Part shown: piece after piece, positions 56,373-64,000 of the stretch
Numbering within the stretch: position 1 is the first letter of the stretch
How the letters are laid out: each line of letters begins with the position of its first letter
Assembly (NCBI RefSeq): GCF_003255815.1
Contig: NC_037682.1
Span: forward strand, 17,072,965-17,136,964
Reading direction: 5' to 3'
Origin: Theropithecus gelada
Taxonomy: Eukaryota > Chordata > Mammalia > Primates > Cercopithecidae
Length of the DNA stretch: 64,000 nt
The notes under the pieces: model-generated
Database searches by the model: none
What the model saw: only the letters and a program-made list of their open reading frames with translations
What the model was told of the DNA's origin: nothing
Translations under genes and position numbers: made by a program

Positions 56373-57530
56373 AAAAACCTAACAATACGTATGCTTCATA
56401 GTCGGCCTTAACAATAATAAGCTCACTCCCCTTACCTAAATAATGCCTAGCATTTTACTGAATTGAATGTTTAGATTAAACCAGAGCATCCTTTACATCA
56501 GATCCAAATATTATTTTTCTGCTTAATTTATAGGGGGAAATGTACATACTTACTTTTAGATCATTTTATTTTTAAGCACCAGAAATAATCAGATTGAAGT
56601 TGGTCCTCATGAGAGACTCTTGATGATGGGTGCAAAGGGATATCTTAACACTCTTTAAAATTCTTTATAAACCGGCAGGACTTCATCCACTGAGAATGCC
56701 AGGTTTATTTACATTTCTCCTTTTGGTTTTACACTTTCCAAGTTTGTTGTGAACAATTTATAATTTGTGTCTCACTAATCTTCTCACCCCACCACTGAGC
56801 ACTTGGTGTAGCTCCTAAGACACAATCATTGACCTTAGTTTCCATCCTCAAACCTTTCTTTTTGAGTTAGAATAGAAATAACATTTTCTCAACACTTTCT
56901 CAACTATCCCTATCCCTGGCTTACACTCAACCGTGCCCTAACAATCTTGATACAAAGTGAACCACAAATTATTTCATCTAGATTCTGTTGAAATATTTAA
57001 ATCTCACCAGCAATTGCAAATTTAATTATTTTTATTAGATTAAGCGCTTACTGTATCATCTTTTGGGCCTAGGTTTTGTGAGAAAAAATTCTATTTCTTA
57101 TGAATTTGAAACTTTCATGCATAAGCTGAAACACACAGTCTTGCCCCCACCCAAAATAACAGAAATTCCATGTTCTGGCATTACTGTATGCTCAAATCAT
57201 GGAAGAAATAGGTCAAGATGACCAGTGAGCTTGAGAAAGATAATATTTGTGAGAAGTAACTGTGTTATAGTCAGAGAAACTTTGATTCATGAAATGTTTT
57301 ATAGTAACATAGAATGGTCTGGTATTTTCCACTTGTATATAGGAACATTACTGCTGAAATATATTTCAGTAGTAATATATATTACACGTTATAAAAGGCT
57401 ACAACAAATTTGGCATCATCTTTCTTAGTTTCACATCTTTCTTAGATTCACAAAGTGAATCACTAAGATTACATATAAATTTCTTATATATGGATATAAA
57501 CTTACCATAAACAACTGTTTTATTTGAAGT
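56373..57530. other. Unassigned intergenic DNA
   Basis: No gene or named repeat. Confidence 0.4.
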
Positions 57531-57534
57531 AGGA

Positions 57535-57705
57535 CTGATATTTGGAAGACCTACATTCAAATTTTGTTGTTGAAACTCAGATGTGTGATCTGAGACAAGC
57601 AAATTTGTGTACCTATCCTAACTTTCATTTGTTTCTCTATAAAATGGGGGCAGTAATCTTGAAACTGGCAATTTAGTGTATGGCTTCAGTAACCTAAGTG
57701 AACAT
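57535..57705 (-). repeat. MIR SINE, antisense
   Basis: 'agacctacattcaaattttg', 'gtgtgatctgagacaagcaa' and 'gtttctctataaaatggggg' follow antisense MIR. Confidence 0.65.
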
Positions 57706-58044
57706 GTCTGATAAATAATAAGACACTCATTTAATATAAATATATGTAGCATATCTAATGAGTAATAACTCTGGAAACTTAGCATATGCCTTTTTGAGAT
57801 TAAATACAAGAATGTTTACTCTTGCTGCTTCAAATGGCTTCTCAAATCTTAGTGAAGAAAACAAAACAAAGTCCTTTATATTCAAGAAAAACTGTGAGCT
57901 ATGAGGAGATTTAAGAAAATCAGAACAAACTAAGTGTAATCTCAGAATTTCCAGCTTCTTTTTCATGACAAGGAAAAAATTTTTAAGATAGGTTATTAAT
58001 TATGTCTTTCTTTTTTGTGGGTATCTCTCTTTGCTTTCAGTAGA
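57706..58044. other. Unassigned AT-rich DNA
   Basis: No gene or named repeat before the purine tract. Confidence 0.4.
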
Positions 58045-58192
58045 TTCATGATGAGAAAGAGAGAGAGAAGAAAGGAGGAGAAAGGAAGGGAAGGGAAGGG
58101 AAGAAAAAAGAAGGGGAGAGGAGGGGAGGGGAGAGGAGGGGAGGGGAGAGGAGGGGAGGGGAGGTGAAGGGAGGAGGGAGGGAGGAAAGAAA

Positions 58193-58229
<37 letters not shown>

Positions 58230-58248
58230 AGAAAGAAAGAGAAAGAAA

Positions 58249-58313
<65 letters not shown>

Positions 58314-58570
58314 AAAGAAATGAAGGAAAGGAAAGGAAGAAAGAAGGAAAATAAAAAGAAAAGAGAGAAAGAAAGAGAAGGAAGGAAGGAAAGAAGGAAG
58401 GAAGGAAGGAAGGAAGGAAGGAAAAGAAAGAGAAAGAAGGAAAGAGAAAGAAAGAGAGAAAGAAAGAAAGAGAAAGAAAGAAACAAACAAACAAAGAAAG
58501 AAAGAAAAAAAAGAAAAGAGAGAGAAGGAAAGAGAGAGAAAAAGAGAGAGAAAGGGAGGGAAGGAACAAA
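58045..58570. repeat. Long purine-rich composite microsatellite (GAAA, GGAA, GGGGA units)
   Basis: Almost every base on the plus strand is A or G for about 525 bp. Sub-blocks are (GGGGA)n at about 58085-58165, (GAAA)n at about 58190-58320, (GGAA)n at about 58380-58425, and mixed GAAA/GAGA to 58560. It has no terminal duplication that I can see. The long Ser/Phe/Leu (minus) and Lys/Glu/Arg (plus) ORFs of 136-205 codons are low-complexity artefacts. Confidence 0.97.
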
Positions 58571-59105
58571 TTAGCAAAGGAAGAAAATCACCAGTGGTTC
58601 TTTTGCTCCTCAATTGTCACCCTCCATCTACTCATGTCTAAGGATTTCTAGCCTCTTTTTTTTTTTTTTTTCTTTACCAAGCGCCAACTAAAATTTTTAA
58701 AAGTTCTGAGATCCAGATTCTATGCAAAAGCCAATTTCACATATGTAACATATGTATGAAGCAAACATATGTTAGCAAAGTACAGTGAGATTCTAGAAAA
58801 AAACATACTCTAAAATTATAAAGCTAGGGATTTACAGTTGTTCTTTCCATTGCATAACCAGAATCAATGCACAGGAACATAAAATGTTGGTAAAGTATGT
58901 TAAAGGCTATCAAAATAGCTAGCAAAAAGACCTAGCCAATATTAAGTGCTCAATAAATGTTAGTTTCTGGGGTTCTTTTTAAATTGTTTGCTTCTTTGTT
59001 TTGTTTTTGTCAATGATCTGTAAATTTGTGAATAGTCTCCCACAATTTACCACAGATATAATCCTCCCTATTTATACATATCATCACCTTCTTGCCATTA
59101 TGCAC
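58571..59105. other. Unassigned DNA, 3' flank of the last OR gene
   Basis: No gene. A T18 run is at 58657-58674 and a short L2-like 'aagtgctcaataaatgttag' at 58945-58964. Confidence 0.45.
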
Positions 59106-59108
59106 AGA

Positions 59109-60032
59109 TTAAATTACTCTCTTCAACAAGCTCCTCATGGCATTTTTTACCTCTGTGTTTCTCACGGTGTAAATTACAGGATTTAACATGGGAGTGAGGA
59201 TTGCAAAGAATACAGTCACCAACTTGTCCACAGAGTAGGTGACCACAGGACGCATGTAGGTGAATATGCAAGGCACAAAAAAGAGTACAACAACAGTAAA
59301 GTGGGAACCACAGGTGGAGAGGGCTTTGCGCCGTCCTTCAGAGCTATGGGATTTCAGGGAGCTCAGGATAACTATATAGGAGATGAGGAGCATGGAAAAG
59401 ATGAGCAAGCACATGGCTCCACTGTTGGCTGCCACCATCATCCCAAGTCTGTAGGTGTCTCTGCAGGCAAGTTTCAACAATGGGAAGAGGTCACACATAA
59501 AGTGGTCAATGACATTGGGACCACAGAAGGGCAAGTTAGTCATGAAAAGAATCTGCACAGTGGCATGCAGGATGCCTCCAATCCAGGCTATCACCACCAG
59601 AAGGTGGCAGATCCCTTGTCGCATAATGGTTGTGTAGTGCAGGGGCTTGCAGATGGCCACATAGCGGTCATAGGCCATGACAATAAGGAGGATGATCTCT
59701 GAGCCTCCCAGCAAGTGCTCCACAAAGAGCTGAGTCAGGCAGCCAGCCAAGGAAATAGTTGTCCTCTGGTAGAGCAGGTCGGTGATCATTTTGGGAGTGG
59801 TGACAGAGGTGTAGGAGGCATCTATAAAGGATAAGTAAGTGAGAAAGAAGTACATGGGTGATGAAAGTGTGGGGCTGGAGGAGATGGTGATGACAATGAA
59901 CAGGTTGGCGAGCACAGTAAATAGGAAAATAAATAAAAAGACAATAAAGAGTATTTTCTGCAAGTGTGGATTCTGTGTGAGCCCCAAGAGAGTGAATTCA
60001 GTCACATTGTTGGGAGGCTTGAGGTCATCCAT
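59109..60032 (-). CDS. Olfactory receptor, family 4 (OR4C-type), intact, not assigned to a human gene
   Basis: A 307-residue odorant receptor with no break, started at the ATG at 60032, 34 nt after a splice acceptor. Marks: N9-V-T glycosylation site; TM1 has LAN (41-43) where the family has GN; SPMYFFLTYLS at 58-68; MAYDRYVAIC at 119-128; ECL2 cysteines 170, 180 and 190; SY in TM5; KALSTCGSH at 237-245; PMLNPVIY at 281-288. The C-terminus is short (SLLKRVI). Motifs such as PFCGPNVIDHFMCDLFPLL and HATVQILF place it in subfamily 4C. I do not recall a human functional gene with this sequence. It may match a human pseudogene or a gene lost in human. The plus-strand ORF of 133 codons opposite it is a shadow. 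Confidence 0.92.
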   Translation of the reverse strand: MDDLKPPNNVTEFTLLGLTQNPHLQKILFIVFLFIFLFTVLANLFIVITISSSPTLSSPMYFFLTYLSFIDASYTSVTTPKMITDLLYQRTTISLAGCLTQLFVEHLLGGSEIILLIVMAYDRYVAICKPLHYTTIMRQGICHLLVVIAWIGGILHATVQILFMTNLPFCGPNVIDHFMCDLFPLLKLACRDTYRLGMMVAANSGAMCLLIFSMLLISYIVILSSLKSHSSEGRRKALSTCGSHFTVVVLFFVPCIFTYMRPVVTYSVDKLVTVFFAILTPMLNPVIYTVRNTEVKNAMRSLLKRVI

Positions 60033-60066
60033 TCAGAGAGTAATACTTTCCAGGGGTCTGAATTAC

Positions 60067-60085
60067 CTACAAGAGATAAAGAAAG
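60067..60085 (-). promoter_or_regulatory. 3' splice acceptor of the OR4C-type coding exon
   Basis: Minus strand ctttctttatctcttgtag ends at 60067. The exon would begin at 60066, leaving 34 nt before the ATG. Confidence 0.7.
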
Positions 60086-60086
60086 A

Positions 60087-60978
60087 TTATCTATTAATCA
60101 TTAAAGGATTACAGTCTGAATTTCACAGTATAGAGATAGGGTAGTTAACTGTGGAGCATGTCTTTGGCTTCCCTCACCCCACTAATTATTTAAATTATTC
60201 ATTTTCACTTCCTCCATAATGCTTTCAGTCTCTTCAAATCCCTAGTCTTATCACCTGCAAAACATCTATAAGGCAACAGTTCCCGTGTAGTTTGCTGAGA
60301 ACATACTTGACTACACACATGAGATCTGGATTCTTCCTCTTGTTCCAACTCCATGTGACTTTGCTAAGTTGTTCCCGTGTCCCATGCTTCTGAGCCATCC
60401 TCTACATCTGTGAGTTTACAAACTGTAGCTGTGAGATTGATTTTGTAAGCTATAAAGTGCTGCACACAGGTAAGGATTGTTCTCTCTTCCCGTAAATTTA
60501 CATTTGAACCCACAGCTCTAAGTGGGAGAAAGATGTGGTCAAGAAATATCCATCATAAGTAGGCAGATTAGGGAAACGTAAGTTGTCAGAGACACACTCT
60601 CCCTAGCACCCACCATAACAAATATGCTATTCATGTTACTTTCCTCACTGCACCTACGCGGTGGTTGACAAAGTATCTTCAGTGCCTGGCAACCACCAGG
60701 CAATGAATACATGCTTGGTGAATTCCCCTACATCTTCCCTTCCTACATCTCCATGTGTAAGGATGCATGTGTTTCTCCAGCCCATAAACCTAGGAATTTA
60801 ACTACTCTTGTCCTCCCACTCTGTTTATTCATGCTCTCTACCTCAAGAGAACATAAACTTTTGAAAGGAAGATGCATTCCAGTTTAATAGTTTCTATCAT
60901 ATAATATAGGGTGAGGATGGAAGTATCAATTGCCTGCAGGAAACACTATGTACTAGGTAATTTGACTTTCAAGATAAT
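60087..60978. other. Unassigned DNA upstream of the OR4C-type gene
   Basis: No gene or named repeat. It should include intron sequence of the gene. Confidence 0.4.
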
Positions 60979-60979
60979 T

Positions 60980-60985
60980 ACGATG

Positions 60986-61020
<35 letters not shown>

Positions 61021-61320
61021 TTTTTTTTTTGACAGTCTCGCTCTGTTGCCCAGGCTGGAGTGTAGTGGTACAATCTCGGCTCACTGCAACCTTCACCTCC
61101 CCAGTTCAAGCAATTCTCCTGCCTCAGACTCCCGAGTATCTGGGATTATAGGTGCACACCACAACTCCCAGCTAATTTTTTGTATTTTTAGTAGAGACGG
61201 GGTTTCACCATGTTGTCAAGACTGGTCTTAAACTCCCGACCTCAGGTGATCCACTCGCCTTGGCCTCCCAAAGTGTTGGGATTATAGGTGTGAGCCACCG
61301 TGCCTGGTCATGTTCTTTAA
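60980..61320 (-). mobile_element. Alu SINE, reverse orientation
   Basis: A (TTTTC)n-T28 run (60988-61030), then 'gacagtctcgctctgttgcc' to 'ccaccgtgcctggtc'. Flanks share atgttcttt (about 60982-60990 and 61309-61317). AluS-like. Confidence 0.92.
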
Positions 61321-61950
61321 TTAATATTTTTTATTCCTCAAAATTATGTTCCACATACAATTTAACACAGTCCCAACTTAGTAAATTTAAAACTTCAATA
61401 GACTGGTATGTATATATAAAGAAACTCTTGGAGAAGTTTTTCAGTCCATAATCTGTCAAAGCCAAAGAACCCGTTATTTTCAAAGTTAAAAAATAGAAAC
61501 TCAATGTAGAGAACAGAAATAGACTGCTAGATAAGATAAAGTACTATACAGATATATACACACACATACACAAACACAAACATATAAAATCTACTAGTTA
61601 CTATAAGTAAGTATCTATGACTTACATATTCACTCATTCAGCAAATACTTATTGGATACTCTACATATTCTTGTACTTTTGTCCGTATAAAATCATAAAT
61701 ATGTTCCTGACAGAGCCCTTTTGTCAGCTCTCCCTTGACATTGTATTACCACATAACAACAATTCACCTACTCACAAGATGAATAATCCCTTCTACTACT
61801 TTATTTCTGCTGTTTACATTCTCATGCCTTTTCCTCCCACTCTTCCCTAATATCCATCGTACATCACTCTTGGTTTGAGAAAACTGCATCATTAATACAA
61901 TAGGAAAAATTATCCCAGTTTGGAGACATGCACTTCCCAAAAATATGAAA
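61321..61950. other. Unassigned intergenic DNA
   Basis: No gene. An imperfect (AC)n run lies at about 61556-61585 and a short L2-like 'tcattcagcaaatacttatt' at 61634-61653. Confidence 0.4.
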
Positions 61951-61954
61951 ACAA

Positions 61955-62254
61955 GGGTGAGCATGGTGGCTCACGCCTGTAATCCCAACACTTTGAGAGG
62001 CTGAGGTGGGTGGCTCACGAGGTCAGGAGTTCAAGACCAGCCTGGCCAACATGGTGAAACCCCGTGTCTACCAAAAATACAAAAATTAGCTGGGATAGTG
62101 GCAGATGCCTGTAATTCCAGCTCCTTGGGAGACTGAGGCAGGAGAATCGCTTGAACCTGGGAGGCAGAGGTTGCAGTGAGCCGAGATCGCTCCATTGCAC
62201 TCTAGCCTGGGCAAGAGTGTGAGACTCCATCTCAAAAAAAAAAAAAAAAGAAAA
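61955..62254 (+). mobile_element. Alu SINE, full length
   Basis: 'gggtgagcatggtggctcac' to 'ctcaaaaaaaaaaaaaaaag'. AluS-like. The 86- and 102-codon minus-strand ORFs are Alu shadows. Confidence 0.92.
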
Positions 62255-64000
62255 AAGAAAACATAAATATAACAAAATGTATTCTGTGAACTATATTTTT
62301 CTTTTGAAAAAATAAGTGGATAAAGGGGTTTATTTTTTAATTGTTCAGGACAAAACTCATGTACATATGTGAAAGCAAAGTGCAGCCGCTTCATCTTTTT
62401 CTCTTATGCTGAGGTCGACTCCCAAGCAGATCTGAAAGAGTATGGTGTGTGTAAAGTAAGAGAAGACATAATAAACCTGATCTAAAAATAAATATGAATA
62501 AATTAAAGTCACCTTGTCTTTTTCCTTGGACTTCACCATATTTTTTCTAAGAATAAATCCTGAAACAAAATATTTTAAAAAGAGAAAAATCATTCAGTAC
62601 TAATATGTTCAACAAAATTATTAAAAGCTGCAAAAAAATTAGGAACTCCATGGAATGTCTCCCATTAGAGAAGTGGAGAAGTAAGATATAGTGAGCCTCT
62701 CAGAATAATGTGTAGTTTTTAACAATGTTCTTAAAATTTGTGTAATATCAAATGAAAATTTTTACGTTGTAACATTAAGTGGGGAAAATGTGGACACAAA
62801 ATTTGAATACATAATATGATTCTAATTAATTTAAACATATATCAATAGAAAAAAAAGACCTTAAAATATTTTTACTTCTAAAGTGGTGGGATTACAGTTG
62901 ATTCTATCTTTCTTGATACTTTACATGCAGAAGAAGAGACTTAAACCTTAAATTGATGGGGAAGAAGGGTGATTTTTAAGGTCCATTTAATCCTGAGATT
63001 CTATATTTATACTATTTCTTAAAAAACAAATCTCACCTATTAACTTGTCTGGCATAGCTCCATGGCCAGAGCCCCAGGCAGCTGTTAGGTCATCAAGAAG
63101 TGACGTTGTAAGATAAAAAATGCCAACTAGCTCAGCTCCAGTAGGTCTTTGTGGATTTATAAATGGCATCTTTGGATAGTACCTTCCTCTTGAGTCTCAG
63201 AAGTGCTACCACACATCCTCTTTGCTGGCAAATTCTGCAAAGTTTCTTAGCTGTGGTTAATTAGACCTCACGGGTGTTTCACTATTATTAGCAGACCTCG
63301 CCTACAGCCTAATTAGTTCACATTGCTTAACAGAACACGAGAGGAGAATGTTTGCAGCATTTATCTTTAATTGTAACTCCTTGCTTAGGTCTGCATGAAT
63401 ATTAATCACATTGTGTCAAAAAAAAAAAAAGTTGACCACTTATAAATTTGGACATTTGATAATGTATCAAATAAACTTAGTAGGGAGTCTGGATATTTGG
63501 TATTGTATAAGTTAAACATTTGGATGAGTAACTGACTTAAATTTTTCATTACAATATTTCCTTATTAACCTGTCTTTCATGGTTATCATTATTTTAATCT
63601 GTTTTCAGATGTAAATTAAGTGACAGTAATGACTGCTAATAGCGGCACTTCACATCAGTCATAGCTGACAGTACTTCAAAGTACTTGTTTCTCATGCTAA
63701 TTCTGGAATCAGATTAACACGACAATGATTAAAATAATTACATTCTTAAATTATATTCAGAGCAGTAAAATTCATTTATTTCAGTCGTTTACATTTAATC
63801 TAACAATATACCTATGGCATGGGAAAGATATGGGCATCAGTATTCCTTCTTTACAACTTGGAAAACTAAATCAAGGAATTAGAACCTCATCTGCCAAGGC
63901 AAAATTAGAAGCCAAGCCTCCTAAATTCTGGGCCAGGATCCTTATTCTTAAATTATTGTCTTACAACCAATGTGTCATGAAATTTTTATGTTGTTGCCAA
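62255..64000. other. Unassigned intergenic DNA to the end of the window
   Basis: No gene. A weak sense MIR may lie at about 63775-63940 ('tttacaacttggaaaactaa', 'tctgccaaggcaaaattaga'). Confidence 0.4.

Noticed and set aside
57996..58613. 205-, 189- and 146-codon ORFs rich in Ser/Phe/Leu, and a 136-codon Lys/Glu/Arg ORF
   Set aside because: They are translations of the purine microsatellite. Low complexity in all frames, no protein feature.

Overview
The window is mammalian nuclear DNA from a primate. It is AT-rich, has about 19 Alu-derived elements, many L1, L2, MIR and ERV-L/MaLR remnants, long spans without genes, and single-exon olfactory receptor (OR) coding sequences. An L1PA-type 5' end at about 31.57 kb and AluY-like copies place it in catarrhines. 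The short Alu at 18.2 kb carries the CCGG variant near the end of its right arm, which I associate with Old World monkey AluYR elements, so a macaque- or baboon-like source is my best inference. No tRNA, rRNA, CRISPR or prokaryotic feature was seen.

The genes are a family 4 OR cluster. Four ORFs are intact: an OR4S2-like gene (minus, 9.3-10.2 kb), an OR4C11-like gene (plus, 22.3-23.3 kb), an OR4C15-like gene (minus, 33.6-34.5 kb) and an unassigned OR4C-type gene (minus, 59.1-60.0 kb). Two are broken: an OR4P4-like pseudogene (minus, 18.5-19.3 kb) and an OR4C6-like pseudogene (minus, 49.8-50.7 kb). Gene order and the single opposite-strand gene (OR4C11) match my memory of human 11q11 read in reverse. 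OR4C16, which I recall lying between OR4C11 and OR4C15 in human, is not visible. The intact genes and the OR4C6-like pseudogene have a pyrimidine-rich 3' splice acceptor about 34-46 nt before the start codon, as expected for OR genes with an upstream noncoding exon.

Layout: 1-9 kb holds MER5A, L1, Alu, MIR and a 2.2-kb ERV-L pol remnant, ending at OR4S2. 10-18 kb is gene-free, with MLT1, Alu and old L1 sequence. 18-23 kb has broken OR4P4 and OR4C11. 23-33 kb is filled by Alus, a long old L1 with nested Alus, and a rearranged young L1 with inverted 3' ends. 33-35 kb has OR4C15. 35-49 kb has a 126-bp near-identical direct duplication, Alus, an unidentified ORF-dense segment, a MaLR remnant with two LTR parts, and an L2. 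49-60 kb has the OR4C6-like pseudogene, MIRs, Alus, a 530-bp purine-only-like tract and the last OR. 60-64 kb has two Alus and unassigned DNA.

The genes do not form an operon. Each OR is normally transcribed alone in olfactory neurons. I found no undescribed biological system. The most notable items are lineage-specific gene loss, start and stop differences in the ORs, and several odd rearrangements. Human gene comparisons rest on remembered sequences and were not searched.
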